Positions 1 to 9,864 are shown, counted from the stretch's first letter. The stretch: 64,000 bases of DNA from Anaerolineaceae bacterium (GCA_016124855.1 WGMX01000027.1:62001-126000); one strand, 5' to 3'. Notes: generated by a model from the sequence alone, not told the origin. Numbers and translations are program-made.

Positions 1-590
1 AACGCGAGAAAGTGTTTTTCTTCCCCGACCAACACCTTGGACGCAACACCGGCAAGGCAATGGGCATTCCGTTGGAGCAAATGGTACTCTGGAATCCCTT
101 CAAGCCTTATGGTGGATTGACCGACGACGAAATTCGCAACGCCAAGATCATTCTGTGGCGTGGTCATTGCAGTGTTCATCAGCAGTTCCGACCGGAACAT
201 GTTGACCTGTGGCGCAAGCATCACCCTGATGTGAATGTCGTTGTCCATCCAGAGTGCATGATGCAGGTCGTCGATAAGGCCGATTTCGTTGGCTCAACCT
301 CCTACATCGTCAAGAAAATTGACCAAGCGCCTGCCGGCAGCAAGTGGGCAGTCGGCACGGAGATGCATCTCGTCAACCGTCTGAAGAACAAGTACACCGA
401 TAAAATGGTGGAATTGCTCTCGCCCTTTTCCTGCTTGTGCAGCACCATGTATCGCATTAGCCCGATTGATCTGGCGAATGTCATGGAAAATTTGGTTGAA
501 GGCCGTGTTATTAACCAGATTACCGTGCCTGAAACCGTCAAACGGAATGCCAAGCTGTCACTTGACCGGATGCTTTCCATACCGAGGTAG
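1..590 (+). CDS. nadA: Quinolinate synthase NadA, C-terminal part (5' end outside window)
   Basis: Quinolinate synthase condenses iminoaspartate with dihydroxyacetone phosphate to make quinolinate in de novo NAD synthesis; it is cytosolic and needs a [4Fe-4S] cluster. The reading frame is open from position 3, and the GTG at 12 is internal, because FFFPDQHLGRNT is a mid-protein NadA motif. The second cluster cysteine lies in WRGHCSVH (codon 168-170) and the third in SPFSCLC (432-440); the first would be upstream of the window. HPEC (codon 255-257) is a further conserved family motif. The frame ends at 590, nine bases before nadB, so the two genes are almost certainly co-transcribed. Identification is secure; only the start is unknown. 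Confidence 0.95.
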   Translation, partial: REKVFFFPDQHLGRNTGKAMGIPLEQMVLWNPFKPYGGLTDDEIRNAKIILWRGHCSVHQQFRPEHVDLWRKHHPDVNVVVHPECMMQVVDKADFVGSTSYIVKKIDQAPAGSKWAVGTEMHLVNRLKNKYTDKMVELLSPFSCLCSTMYRISPIDLANVMENLVEGRVINQITVPETVKRNAKLSLDRMLSIPR

Positions 591-599
591 GCGCTGTAA

Positions 600-2219
600 G
601 TGGATGATATACGAACGAATACCCTGATTATCGGCTGCGGGATTGCGGGTGCGGCAACCGCTTTACGGTTGAGCGATAACCCTAACCATCATGTGACGAT
701 TATCACGCGGGCATCGGACGCGGCGGATACCAATTCCAGTTGGGCGCAGGGCGGCATCGTCACCCGCAGTTTGGATGACTCGCCCGATTTGCTGGTGCAT
801 GACATCCTTGAAGCCGGCGCGGGGTTGAGTTCCCCCAAAGCCGCGCGATTGCTAGCCGAAATCGGGCCGGAGTTGGTGCGCTCGGTGTTGATGGATCGCT
901 GTGGCGTGAAGTTCGACCGTGATGAGCGCGGCGAACTGGTCTACGGTTTGGAAGGCGCACACAGCGTCCGCCGTATTATCCATGTGGGTGATAAAACCGG
1001 CGGCGCGATTGTCAAAGGCATGTTGGATACCATGGCGACCCGTCCTAATGTGACACTTTTAGTCGATCACACAGCCGTTGACCTCATCACCTTCCCCCAT
1101 CACGCGCTTGATCCGGTCGCTGTTTATGACCCCATCACCTGTCAGGGTGCATACGTCCTCAACCGTGAGACTGGCAATATCATCCGCGTATTAGCCGCAC
1201 ATACCGTCCTCGCGACCGGCGGCCTCGGTCAGATTTTCCGTAACACCAGCAATCCAAAAGGTGCGCGTGGTGACGGTCTGGCGATGGCATGGCGAGCCGG
1301 TGCGCGTGTTGTGAATTCGGAGTACATCCAATTTCATCCCACCACTTTGAGCGTGCGCGGCGCACCCAATTTACTGATTAGTGAAGCCGTGCGCGGCGAA
1401 GGTGCGGTGCTGGTCACACCCGACGGTCAGCCATTTATGGAACGTTATGCGCCTGAATGGCGCGACCTTGCGCCCCGTGATGTCGTCGCCCGCGCCATTC
1501 ACATGGAAATGCTCGAACATGGTTATGAGCATGTCTATCTCGATATTGCCAGCAAACGTTCACCCGACTTTATTCGTCACCACTTCCCGCAGATGGTCGA
1601 ATCCTGTGCGGCCTACGGCATTGACGCAACCCACGACCTTATTCCCGTTGTGCCTGCGGCTCATTATTTCTGCGGTGGCGTACTTGTCGATGAATGGGGA
1701 CGCACGTCACTCAGCGATTTATATGCGGTCGGTGAAGTCAGTTGTACCGGACTGCATGGCGCGAATCGTCTCGCCAGTACCAGCTTGCTCGAAGGCTTAG
1801 TCTGGGGAGATCGTGCGGCGGAACACATTGAGCAAAATCCGCGCGAACCGGTTGATACAGCGCGGGTTCCAATGTGGGTTTATCGTGGTGAGAACGAACC
1901 CGATCCCGCCCTCATCGAAGTGGATATGATGACCATCAAAAATGTGATGTGGCATTATGTTGGCTTAATCCGTACTGCTGAGCGTCTCGCCCGCGCCGAG
2001 CGTGAACTGCGTCACCTCTGGCATGAAATCGAAGAATTTTATCGCAGCCAGCGTTTGAATGATGCCTTGATTGGCCTGCGTAATGCCGTGCAGGTCGCCC
2101 GCATCGTGACCTTCTCGGCGCAGCATAACCGCACCAGTCGTGGAACACATTACCGTGCCGATTCGCTTTCTTTGGAAAATCAACCCACTGAAATGTCGCC
2201 CAGTGTCATGGGGCGATAA
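600..2219 (+). CDS. nadB: L-aspartate oxidase NadB
   Basis: This is an FAD-dependent oxidase turning L-aspartate into iminoaspartate, the substrate of NadA encoded just upstream. The 539 residues match the family length. Visible signatures are the N-terminal FAD dinucleotide motif GCGIAGAATA, the substrate-domain HFHP-like QFHPTT, the FAD-contacting TGLHGANRLASTSLLEG, and the C-terminal SRGTHYRAD motif typical of NadB and fumarate reductase flavoproteins. The start is GTG at 600; no in-frame ATG lies nearby, and the FAD motif begins ten residues in, so the start is well placed. It forms a nadA-nadB operon. NadC (quinolinate phosphoribosyltransferase) is not in the window. Confidence 0.95.
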   Translation: MDDIRTNTLIIGCGIAGAATALRLSDNPNHHVTIITRASDAADTNSSWAQGGIVTRSLDDSPDLLVHDILEAGAGLSSPKAARLLAEIGPELVRSVLMDRCGVKFDRDERGELVYGLEGAHSVRRIIHVGDKTGGAIVKGMLDTMATRPNVTLLVDHTAVDLITFPHHALDPVAVYDPITCQGAYVLNRETGNIIRVLAAHTVLATGGLGQIFRNTSNPKGARGDGLAMAWRAGARVVNSEYIQFHPTTLSVRGAPNLLISEAVRGEGAVLVTPDGQPFMERYAPEWRDLAPRDVVARAIHMEMLEHGYEHVYLDIASKRSPDFIRHHFPQMVESCAAYGIDATHDLIPVVPAAHYFCGGVLVDEWGRTSLSDLYAVGEVSCTGLHGANRLASTSLLEGLVWGDRAAEHIEQNPREPVDTARVPMWVYRGENEPDPALIEVDMMTIKNVMWHYVGLIRTAERLARAERELRHLWHEIEEFYRSQRLNDALIGLRNAVQVARIVTFSAQHNRTSRGTHYRADSLSLENQPTEMSPSVMGR

Positions 2220-2299
2220 GAATAGGATTGATTGCAATTGTTTGGGTTAAAAACGGGGCGGCATAATGATGTTTTCCTTTTTAATGCGGAGTACCCAAT

Positions 2300-2326
2300 G
2301 TAGGGGCGGGTCTGTAACCCTCCCGT
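2300..2326. repeat. GTAGGG-type hairpin repeat, degenerate copy
   Basis: GTAGGGGCGGGT and ACCCTCCC flank a short loop after nadB. It resembles the GTAGGG hairpin family seen elsewhere in the window, but the stem is imperfect. Confidence 0.5.
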
Positions 2327-2330
2327 ATTT

Positions 2331-2374
2331 CTCCCTTGCCCTGTTACTACGGGGAAAGGGCTGGGGTTAGGGGT
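2331..2374 (+). repeat. CCCT..TGTTACTACG..AGGG hairpin repeat
   Basis: This copy belongs to a dispersed family with a C-rich arm, the loop TGTTACTACG, a G-rich arm and the tail CTGGGGTTAGGGGT. With the hairpin at 2300-2326 it fills the 238-base gap between nadB and the cysteine desulfurase gene. Confidence 0.7.
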
Positions 2375-2457
2375 CTGATTTCTTTCTCCGCCTTATTTCG
2401 TCAACCATCAATATCACGTCCGGGAATCTTAGCAGATTCTAAAGGAAGAATAAGATT

Positions 2458-3630
2458 ATGACTGAAACTTTTACGTATCTGGATCACAGCGCCACCACCC
2501 CCACCGATCCGCGTGTCGTGGATGCCATGCTTCCCTATTGGACAACCGTATTCGGCAACGCTTCGAGCTTACATGCTGTCGGTAAAGCGGCTAAGAATGC
2601 AATGGCTCAGGCGCGGGAAACGATTGCTGCTGTCCTCAACTGCAATCCCGCCGAGATGATTTTCACCAGCGGCGGAACCGAAAGTGATAATCTGGCACTG
2701 CGGGGTGTGGCTGAGGGAATGCGTGTTCGTGGGCGCGGCAAACATATCATCACCACCGCCGTCGAACATCATGCCGTGATGGATGTCGCCAAAGAACTGA
2801 TTGAAGATGGCTTTGAGGTGACGTTTCTTCCTGTTGATGAATACGGACGTGTCACCGCCCAGCAGGTGGTAGACGTGCTGCGCGATGATACCGTACTCGT
2901 GAGCATCATTTATGCCAACAACGAAGTCGGCACAATCAACCCCATCGCTGAGATCGGCGCGGAACTCAAGAAACGGCGAGTCGCTTTCCATGTCGATGCA
3001 GTCCAGGCACCGGGTTTGCTACCGCTGGATGTCAAAGTGCTCAATGTCGATTTGATGAGTTTATCCGCGCATAAGTTTTATGGACCAAAGGGCATCGGGC
3101 TGCTCTATATCCGCCGCACGATTGCGTTGACTCCACAGTTAATTGGCGGCGGTCAGCAGGCTCATCGGCGCGGTGGCACCGAACCGGTTGCTTTAATCGT
3201 CGGCTTGGCGGAAGCGCTGCGACTAGCCGAAACCGAACGGGAAGAAACCGTCCAACGCTTGATTCCCTTGCGTGATAAGCTCATTCAAGGGCTGATGACA
3301 ACCATTCCCGAAGCCGCGCTGACCGGTCATCCCACCGAACGGCTTGCCGGACATTCCAGCTTTACCATGCAGGGCTTAAATGGTGACTCGCTACTGCTTG
3401 ATCTGAATGAAGTCGGCATCGGTGCGAGTGGTGGCAGCGCCTGTACCACCGGACAGCAAGAACCGAGTCATGTGCTACTGGCGATGGATGTTGACCAAGA
3501 TCGGCTCATGGGGCAAATGCGTTTCGTACTTGGCAAACACAGCACCAGCCACGACATCGATTTGCTGATTTACCATCTCAAAGCGCTGGTGGAGCGTCAT
3601 CGGGCGATGGTTCCCGACATGCGTGTGTAA
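2458..3630 (+). CDS. Cysteine desulfurase (NifS/IscS family)
   Basis: This PLP enzyme removes sulfur from cysteine, forming an enzyme persulfide that feeds Fe-S cluster or thio-cofactor synthesis in the cytosol. The 390 residues begin with the typical YLDHSATTP start. The PLP lysine is K206 in SAHKFYGPKG, and the mobile persulfide cysteine is C329 in GGSACTTG. ATG 2458 is preceded by AAAGGAAG at 2441-2448. Its position behind nadA-nadB is like the nad-linked NifS-type proteins of Firmicutes, so supplying sulfur for the NadA cluster is a reasonable inference; a general IscS role is equally possible. No IscU, IscR or SUF gene is adjacent. A hairpin with a T-run follows at 3648. Confidence 0.93.
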   Translation: MTETFTYLDHSATTPTDPRVVDAMLPYWTTVFGNASSLHAVGKAAKNAMAQARETIAAVLNCNPAEMIFTSGGTESDNLALRGVAEGMRVRGRGKHIITTAVEHHAVMDVAKELIEDGFEVTFLPVDEYGRVTAQQVVDVLRDDTVLVSIIYANNEVGTINPIAEIGAELKKRRVAFHVDAVQAPGLLPLDVKVLNVDLMSLSAHKFYGPKGIGLLYIRRTIALTPQLIGGGQQAHRRGGTEPVALIVGLAEALRLAETEREETVQRLIPLRDKLIQGLMTTIPEAALTGHPTERLAGHSSFTMQGLNGDSLLLDLNEVGIGASGGSACTTGQQEPSHVLLAMDVDQDRLMGQMRFVLGKHSTSHDIDLLIYHLKALVERHRAMVPDMRV

Positions 3631-3647
3631 TATTTTATTTTGGGTCT

Positions 3648-3677
3648 GTAGGGGCACATGGCTGTGTGCCTCTTTTT
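3648..3677 (+). terminator. Hairpin (GTAGGG family) with T-rich tail
   Basis: GTAGG is followed by GGCACA, a loop, TGTGCC and TCTTTTTC just after the cysteine desulfurase stop. The sequence belongs to the GTAGGG hairpin family and is placed to act as an intrinsic terminator between convergent genes. Confidence 0.6.
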
Positions 3678-3685
3678 CAACATCG

Positions 3686-4816
3686 TTAAGACACCACAAA
3701 TCCCTCTGATTTCACCGACCCCTCAAATACCGATTCATCTAACCGTAAACCAAAACCGGCTCTATTCGGGACATGAACTCGACCATCTTGGATGGCATAG
3801 CCACTGCTGTCGAGTCCTACCAGATCAATCTGATCCCATTCCACAAATGTAAACTGCTCAATCGCGCTGGCAAGATGACAGGTCGCATAATTCCCGAAGC
3901 AGCTTCCGTAATTGTGCGGCGCGGATTTTGCACCCCAAGTGTCAAGCTGCTGTCCGGTCTTGATCCAGAAGTCAAACCCTTCATCGCGCAGATCATACTG
4001 CACCACATCAATAACGCCTGCTTGCGTCCAATTCATCAATGTGGGCGAGGCTTGTCCTTCACCATCCGCGATCAGAACGGGTAATTGCTGTTCGTCCAAC
4101 CACTGATGTAACCCTTCATACAGAACGCGGTCTTCGTGGAAAGCCTCTTCCAACCAGTAAATCTCACAATCAGCAGTTTCGGTCAGCACCCACTTCACCA
4201 GATTGACGTTATAACCGTTATTGGCATCAATCATAATCGGTAAACCCGCGCCAACCGCCTCTCGCACCCCGCGAATAATCGCAATATCGCGGAAGGTGCC
4301 TTCGACCAGCGGCATGTGTAACGCTCCGCGTCCGACCTTGATCTTGAATGCCCGATGACCGCGTTCATATCCGGCTTGTGCTTCGCTGACGATGAGTTCG
4401 ACTGCTGCCTTGTCATCTGTCAGATGCAGATCATCAAAGTACAAACTGGTGTCATAACAGGGAACCGTAAATGGCTGGTTGGCATCAATCTGTTTTCCAA
4501 CCAGTTGATACACCGGCTGATTCATCCGCTGACCGAGCGCATCCCACAACGGGAAATTAATGCTCCGCGATCTAGCCGAAACGCCAGTTTCAAGAGATAT
4601 AAGCGAATCAAGAGGTTGTCCGAGCAGCGCGTTAGCCTGTTCTTTCGTTAAGCGGCTGAAACCAAAACCACTCGAACCATCTTCAAAACGCAGCCGCACA
4701 AACGGTTCGCGGATATTGATCCCATGTTCCGGCAGCCGCGCGTTACTGCCAGCCGTGCGTGGACGCTTGCCCGCTAGATAACCTGCTTCAATTGTTGTGA
4801 GTCGTGGATTATGCAT
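3686..4816 (-). CDS. Enolase-superfamily enzyme (mandelate racemase / muconate lactonizing type)
   Basis: Members of this superfamily abstract a proton alpha to a carboxylate using a Mg-bound TIM barrel; the substrate here is unknown. The capping-domain region is N-terminal. The barrel shows the catalytic-lysine motif FKIKVGRG, the metal ligand Asp in MIDANNGYN and the Glu in YWLEEAFHED, then ADGEGQ and a C-terminal region ending near FEGSVKSEG. The frame stays open upstream to 5011, but that part overlaps the kinase gene and lacks family similarity. The Met at 4816 (MHNPRLTTIEAGY) is the best start, giving 376 residues; a Met at 4894 is an alternative. It lies about 100 bases downstream of the kinase gene on the same strand, with a hairpin between them. 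Confidence 0.8.
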   Translation of the reverse strand: MHNPRLTTIEAGYLAGKRPRTAGSNARLPEHGINIREPFVRLRFEDGSSGFGFSRLTKEQANALLGQPLDSLISLETGVSARSRSINFPLWDALGQRMNQPVYQLVGKQIDANQPFTVPCYDTSLYFDDLHLTDDKAAVELIVSEAQAGYERGHRAFKIKVGRGALHMPLVEGTFRDIAIIRGVREAVGAGLPIMIDANNGYNVNLVKWVLTETADCEIYWLEEAFHEDRVLYEGLHQWLDEQQLPVLIADGEGQASPTLMNWTQAGVIDVVQYDLRDEGFDFWIKTGQQLDTWGAKSAPHNYGSCFGNYATCHLASAIEQFTFVEWDQIDLVGLDSSGYAIQDGRVHVPNRAGFGLRLDESVFEGSVKSEGFVVS

Positions 4817-4870
4817 AAGCCTGCTGTCTAGTTTAAGTACAAACGAGAAAGTACTTTGGAATTTTGGTAC

Positions 4871-4892
4871 GGGAGCAAACGCAGGTGCTCCC
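4871..4892 (-). terminator. GGGAGCA/TGCTCCC hairpin after the PAS kinase gene
   Basis: A perfect seven-base-pair stem, GGGAGCA and TGCTCCC, sits 25 bases beyond the kinase stop on its transcript. The same stem with a similar loop recurs at 18861-18882. There is no strong T-run, so termination is only suggested. Confidence 0.45.
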
Positions 4893-4916
4893 ATTCTTCC
4901 CGCCTGCTTAATCATG

Positions 4917-7900
4917 TTACTTTGGAAACCAGATGGTGACGGTCGTGCCTTTCTTAAGTTCACTTTCAATCGCAATCGTACCATCTTGAGCTTCGATAGC
5001 AGCTTTAGCAATAGTTAATCCGATGCCAAGGCCGCTGATTTCACCAATATTGCTGCCCCTGAAGAACGGCTCGAATAAGCGCGCTATCTCTTGTGCGGGA
5101 ATACCAATACCGCTGTCAATCACGCGCATACGGGTGCCTTTTTCGCTATGTACCAAGTCGATGTTGACTTTAGAATAAGGCGGTGAGAAACGTGCCGCAT
5201 TGCGCAGGATGTGCCGGATGGCATTTTTGGTGACGTGTGGATCAAGTGAGTCGATGCTGCTTTCGGGGAGATTAAATATATATTTGTCCGGGAGGTCAAG
5301 CTGTCGTTCCAACTCTGCTGCTACTTCACGGCACAAAGCACTGACATTCGTCGCCTGCCGGTGAACACGATCCGGTGTGAAATTGCCGTTGACAACCAAA
5401 CCAATTTCTTGAAGCATGTCAGTCAGCCGTTGGATTTGACCCTTAATCGTGATTCCTTTGCTGTTTCTTTGCTCAGAATTGAGCCGATCATAATAATAGA
5501 TAAGTGTTTCAGTTGCTGCTTGGATCACGGTTAAGGGCGTGCGAAATTCATGGGCGATTCGTTCCATCATGCGTGTTTTTAAGGCGCTGAGTTCATGCTC
5601 CTTATCCAGCGCTGCTTGCAGTTTTTCTTTTTCAAGGAGCAAGTTTTGCATCCGGTTACGTTCGCTAATATCCCGTGCAATAAAAACGCCACCCATGAAC
5701 TTTGATTGGTCGTCAAAAAAGAGCTTGCCTGCGATATCGGCATCAATATAGTGTCCATCCATATGGCGAAGTCTGCACTCCACATTGAAGTGATAGTTAT
5801 CGACTTCAAACGCGTCTTGGAATGCTTGAACGACGTTCGCCAAATCTTCCGGGTGGACAATGTCCATCGAGGATGTGCCGATCAGAGCTTGCACATTATA
5901 ACCGAGTATAGTGTGGTAAGAAGGACTTACAAATGTTAATAGACCATCGCCACTACTTTGCGAAACCAAATCTTGGATATTGTCTGTGATAATCCGTAAA
6001 CGTTCCTCGTTTTGGCGCAGTGCTTCATACAATCGTCTGCGCTCGCTCATATCCCGGGTAATCAGCACACTGCCGGCGTAATGGGATTGGGCATCAAAGA
6101 GCATAGTGCCTTCTGTTTCGACATAGATATAATGCCCGTCAGCGTGGCGCAAACGGCCTTCGCCTGAAACATGAAGTTCATTGGCGTCCACAGCTGATTG
6201 TCGTGTGGAAATCATCTTGCTCCAATCATCGTGGTGAACAAAATCGAAGGTCAATTTGCCAACTACATCTTGAGGTTCAATACCTAACATGGTTCGCGAT
6301 GAAGGGCTTACAAACACTATTCGACCTTCTGCATCATTTTGCGTCACCAGATCATAGAGATTATCGGTAATATTCCGAAGACGTTCTTCATTTTGGCGCA
6401 GTGCTTCCTCCAAATGCTTAAGTTCGGTAATGTTGGTCATCGTGATAATATGACCGGTGACGTTCCCTAGTTCATCATACATCGGGCGTGAACTGTCAGA
6501 TACCCAGACTACTTTTCCATCGGGGTGCATAAACCGATATTCGATATTATTTACGGGTGAACCATTCTCCAATGAGGTCTGATTGATAGCTTGAATCCGT
6601 TCAAAATCATCAGGATGAATGGTCTTAGAGGCATTACCGGTAAATGCTTCGACCTCTGATATGCCAGATAACGCGCACCATTGGGCGTTAACCCGCATAA
6701 TTGTTCCCTGTTCATCGGTTTCAACAATACCAACCGGCGCAAAATCAATGAGAGTACGCAGGCGCAGTTCACTAATAACCAACGTGTCTTCCAGCATTTT
6801 ATGACTGCTGATGTCTGTCACCGTGCCTAAATAACCCGTAATCACCCCATTTGCGTCAAAAAGTGGTCTGCCATTACCGGATACCCATACGGTTGATTTA
6901 TCCGGACGTTGATAACGAAAGATAGCATTGTCAAAAGGAAGGCTCGTTGCCATCATGTTATCCCATGCACCGGCGGCGATGGATAAATCCTCTGGATAAA
7001 TTGTGTCGTAGTTCTCATCGCTCAGGGCTTGTTCCAAGGTAATGCCGGTCATCTCGCACCATCGGCTGTTACAGAAAACCCGTTTGCCTTGCGCATCAGT
7101 TTGAATAATGCCGACCGGCGCAAGATCAACCAGTGAATGGAATCGGGCTTCACTGGCGCGCAGGGCTGCTTCGGCTCGTTTGGCCTCCGTAATATCGTGG
7201 CTTAAAATCATGCCACCGATGATTTCTTTTTTATCATTCCGCAATGGTGTGACAAAAGATTGGTAAGCAAACTCTTTGGTTACACGTTCAAACGTAAATG
7301 TTTCCCCCTCCAACGCACGCTTATAAACTGGCAGGACAACCTTAAGCGCTTCTTCGCCATACATTTCATGGGGCAGTTTGCCAACTGCATTTTCCCAGAT
7401 AGTTCCAAAGCGTTTAAGATACGGACCTTCTGCAAGGGTAATCCTCAAATCAGCATCGTACATGACGACGCTGGTATTCGGCATATTTTGGGCAAAGAGC
7501 TTATACAGCGCTTCACTTTCTCGCAGTGCTCTTTCGGCCTGTTTGCGGTCTGTAATGTCTTGAACAATCGCATACAGATAATTTTTATGGCCGAATTCAA
7601 GCAGCCCTGAAAAAATCTCAACATCACGGATTTCGCCAGAAGACAAGCGGTGACGTGCTTGAAAAATCGAGCCTTTTTCAACCATAGTTCTCTGCATATT
7701 AGCCAGAAGTTCAGCCTCCGGCACTACAGTAATGTCGGTCACACGCATGGCTGTGAGTTGTTCAGATGTGTAGCCGTAGAAATCGCAGGCAGCCTGATTC
7801 ACTTTAACAATTTGTGTGGTTGAAGCATCGACCACCAATTTGACGGCGTGGTTGCGTTCGAACATCTGCCGGTAAAAACCTTCATGCCACACGATGCCTG

Positions 7901-8015
7901 CGTCAAGAGGGTCGTTCTCATTAGAATTGAGAGATGTGTTGTTTAGGGACACGTTTTTATATTGGTTGTATCGCCGTTTATGAACTCTGAATCGCCGCTT
8001 TTTTGGATCAGACAT
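4917..8015 (-). CDS. Soluble multi-PAS sensor histidine kinase
   Basis: This 1032-residue histidine kinase has no membrane segment or signal peptide, so it should sense a cytosolic cue or a diffusible ligand. It has about six PAS/PAC units, each starting with an ALRESE or ALRQNEERL-like linker (roughly residues 40-160, 165-285, 290-410, 415-530, 540-660 and 665-790). A short coiled coil and a HisKA domain follow, with phospho-acceptor H822 in ERIAHEFRTPLT. The HATPase region shows the N box (NAIRHILRNAARFSPP), DSGIGIP, the F box LFEPFFRG and GLGIGLTIAKA. Units 5 and 6 are close copies. No receiver domain is attached and no response regulator gene is adjacent. AAAGG precedes ATG 8015. The ligand is not predictable. 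Confidence 0.92.
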   Translation of the reverse strand: MSDPKKRRFRVHKRRYNQYKNVSLNNTSLNSNENDPLDAGIVWHEGFYRQMFERNHAVKLVVDASTTQIVKVNQAACDFYGYTSEQLTAMRVTDITVVPEAELLANMQRTMVEKGSIFQARHRLSSGEIRDVEIFSGLLEFGHKNYLYAIVQDITDRKQAERALRESEALYKLFAQNMPNTSVVMYDADLRITLAEGPYLKRFGTIWENAVGKLPHEMYGEEALKVVLPVYKRALEGETFTFERVTKEFAYQSFVTPLRNDKKEIIGGMILSHDITEAKRAEAALRASEARFHSLVDLAPVGIIQTDAQGKRVFCNSRWCEMTGITLEQALSDENYDTIYPEDLSIAAGAWDNMMATSLPFDNAIFRYQRPDKSTVWVSGNGRPLFDANGVITGYLGTVTDISSHKMLEDTLVISELRLRTLIDFAPVGIVETDEQGTIMRVNAQWCALSGISEVEAFTGNASKTIHPDDFERIQAINQTSLENGSPVNNIEYRFMHPDGKVVWVSDSSRPMYDELGNVTGHIITMTNITELKHLEEALRQNEERLRNITDNLYDLVTQNDAEGRIVFVSPSSRTMLGIEPQDVVGKLTFDFVHHDDWSKMISTRQSAVDANELHVSGEGRLRHADGHYIYVETEGTMLFDAQSHYAGSVLITRDMSERRRLYEALRQNEERLRIITDNIQDLVSQSSGDGLLTFVSPSYHTILGYNVQALIGTSSMDIVHPEDLANVVQAFQDAFEVDNYHFNVECRLRHMDGHYIDADIAGKLFFDDQSKFMGGVFIARDISERNRMQNLLLEKEKLQAALDKEHELSALKTRMMERIAHEFRTPLTVIQAATETLIYYYDRLNSEQRNSKGITIKGQIQRLTDMLQEIGLVVNGNFTPDRVHRQATNVSALCREVAAELERQLDLPDKYIFNLPESSIDSLDPHVTKNAIRHILRNAARFSPPYSKVNIDLVHSEKGTRMRVIDSGIGIPAQEIARLFEPFFRGSNIGEISGLGIGLTIAKAAIEAQDGTIAIESELKKGTTVTIWFPK

Positions 8016-8143
8016 ATCCGTGACCTTTAAAACAAATCTGATTTTATTATAAGGCCATTAGTGGGCTTTATGTATAAAATTGTTATAATTAGAGATATAA
8101 GTTGCGAAGATGAAAGATCGGGGCAAATATACAGAGAGTGAGT

Positions 8144-8180
8144 CCGCAAAATTAAAAGAGCGACCTAAAAGGCCGCTCTT
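8144..8180 (-). terminator. Rho-independent terminator of the MFS exporter gene
   Basis: An 11-base-pair stem with one mismatch (AAGAGCGGCCT against AGGTCGCTCTT) lies 16 bases past the exporter stop on the minus strand. It is followed by TTTAATTTTGC on that strand. Confidence 0.8.
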
Positions 8181-8195
8181 GCTAACAAGGAAATT

Positions 8196-9788
8196 TTAGT
8201 CGCCGCTGACAGTCACCGGTTTGCCAACAGCCGCCGGAATGCTGTCCTCTTCCATTCGTTTTGCTACAGTAGGCAGGAAAACCAGCGCGAACAACGCCCC
8301 CGCGAACATCACGATGGCACCGATCATCATGGCATGGGTCATCCCATCTACAAACGCGGTATCCACGGTCTTTAAAATTTGGTCTTTGAAAAGCGCCGCT
8401 CGGGGATCATTGGCGACAAAGTGCGCGGCTTGAATGCTGCTCTTGATGGCTTCCATACCCGCGTCCGGCATCAACGGGATTTGCTGCTTAAGCGTACTTA
8501 CGCCTGATATATATTGGCTGTTAGCAAACGTGCCGAGGATTGCCACACCCAGCGCGCCGCCGAGCTGCCGAGTGGTATCGTTCATGGCTGAACCAATACC
8601 GGCTTTGCTAACTGGAACAGCCGCCATAATCGAATTGGTCGCCGGACTAACCGCCAACCCCATACCGATTGCCAGAATGATTTCACCGATAGCAATGGTA
8701 ATGTAAGGTGTATCCAGACCGAACTCGGTCGCCATAAACAGTAAGCCTGCGCCTGCAACCGCAATCCCCAATGCGACTGTGTATTTGGTTCCGATTCGGC
8801 TCGTGACAATCGCTGAACGTGACGCAACCAGTGCCAGTACCAGCGCCAGCGGCAGCGTGCGAATGCCCGCGTCTAATGTGGAATAACCGAGGATCGTCTG
8901 CAAATATTGGCTGAGGAAGAATACGCCGCCGAATAAGCTGAAGTTCACGAAGGCCAGCGCTACGTTTGCCCCTGTGAACGACATGTTGCGGAAGAAGTGC
9001 ATTGGCAGCATGGCGTCCGGATTACGTGCTTCCCACCAGCCGAATATCCCCAGCAGCACGAAGGCAATTGCAAAGGCGACCAAGACGCTTTGCTCGGTCC
9101 AGCCCTTTTGTCCGGCCTCAATAATGGCGTAGACCAGCGCGAATAATCCGGTAATGGATAAAAGCACGCCCGGAATATCCGCCTTGGGCGCGTGTTCGTC
9201 TTTCGAGTCGGCAATCGTGCGCGCGCCACCAATGAGGGCGATGATGATAATCGGCAAATTGACGAAGAACACCGAGTTCCATTCGAAGTGTTGTAACAGC
9301 GCACCGCCAATCAACGGCCCGACACCGACCCCTAATCCGAACACTGCCGCCCACAATGCGATAGCGCGTGGCCGTTCATTCGCCGGAAAAGTCGCGCTGA
9401 TGATCGAAAGGGTAGCTGGCAAAATAGCCGCGCCAGCGATGCCGAGGAAAGCACGGGTCGCGATCAATGTATTGGTATTGGGTGAAAGTCCCGCCCCCAG
9501 CGAGCCGATTCCGAACAATACCAAACCGATTTGCAGCGATTTCTTGCGTCCGTAACGGTCGCCTAAACCACCGACCGTCAGCAGCAGCGCCGCGAATACC
9601 AGCACATAAGCATCCACAATCCATTGCAATTCGCTGGCCGTTGCGCCCAGTGTCTTGGAAATGGAAGGCAGTGCCACATTCAAAATGGTGTTGTCCAGAC
9701 TCACCACCATCAAGGATATACAGATGAAAAGGAGTGCTCGCCAGCGTGTGGCGTAGCCCGGTAAAGTTTCTGCTTTATCTTGAACCAT
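8196..9788 (-). CDS. MFS drug exporter, DHA2 (EmrB/QacA) family
   Basis: This proton-driven multidrug exporter of the inner membrane is 530 residues long, with the roughly fourteen hydrophobic segments expected of DHA2 proteins. Family signatures include the start of helix 1 (SLMVVSLDNTILNVALPSI), motif A between helices 2 and 3 (GGLGDRYGRKK) and a glycine-rich motif C-like helix 5 (GLGVGVGPLIGGAL). AGGAGGA precedes the ATG at 9788. It lies 112 bases downstream of a TetR gene on the same strand. The gap holds a palindrome resembling one in front of the TetR gene, so drug-inducible control by that TetR is likely. The substrate is unknown. Confidence 0.92.
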   Translation of the reverse strand: MVQDKAETLPGYATRWRALLFICISLMVVSLDNTILNVALPSISKTLGATASELQWIVDAYVLVFAALLLTVGGLGDRYGRKKSLQIGLVLFGIGSLGAGLSPNTNTLIATRAFLGIAGAAILPATLSIISATFPANERPRAIALWAAVFGLGVGVGPLIGGALLQHFEWNSVFFVNLPIIIIALIGGARTIADSKDEHAPKADIPGVLLSITGLFALVYAIIEAGQKGWTEQSVLVAFAIAFVLLGIFGWWEARNPDAMLPMHFFRNMSFTGANVALAFVNFSLFGGVFFLSQYLQTILGYSTLDAGIRTLPLALVLALVASRSAIVTSRIGTKYTVALGIAVAGAGLLFMATEFGLDTPYITIAIGEIILAIGMGLAVSPATNSIMAAVPVSKAGIGSAMNDTTRQLGGALGVAILGTFANSQYISGVSTLKQQIPLMPDAGMEAIKSSIQAAHFVANDPRAALFKDQILKTVDTAFVDGMTHAMMIGAIVMFAGALFALVFLPTVAKRMEEDSIPAAVGKPVTVSGD

Positions 9789-9864
9789 ACTGATGCATTC
9801 CTCCTGCTAATACGTCATGACAAGTTGTGCAGGAACGATTGGACAAGTTCCCACGGCTGCTCAC

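Noticed and set aside
4817-5011. N-terminal extension of the enolase-superfamily gene
   Set aside because: The extra 65 residues overlap the kinase coding sequence and do not resemble the family; Met at 4816 is preferred.
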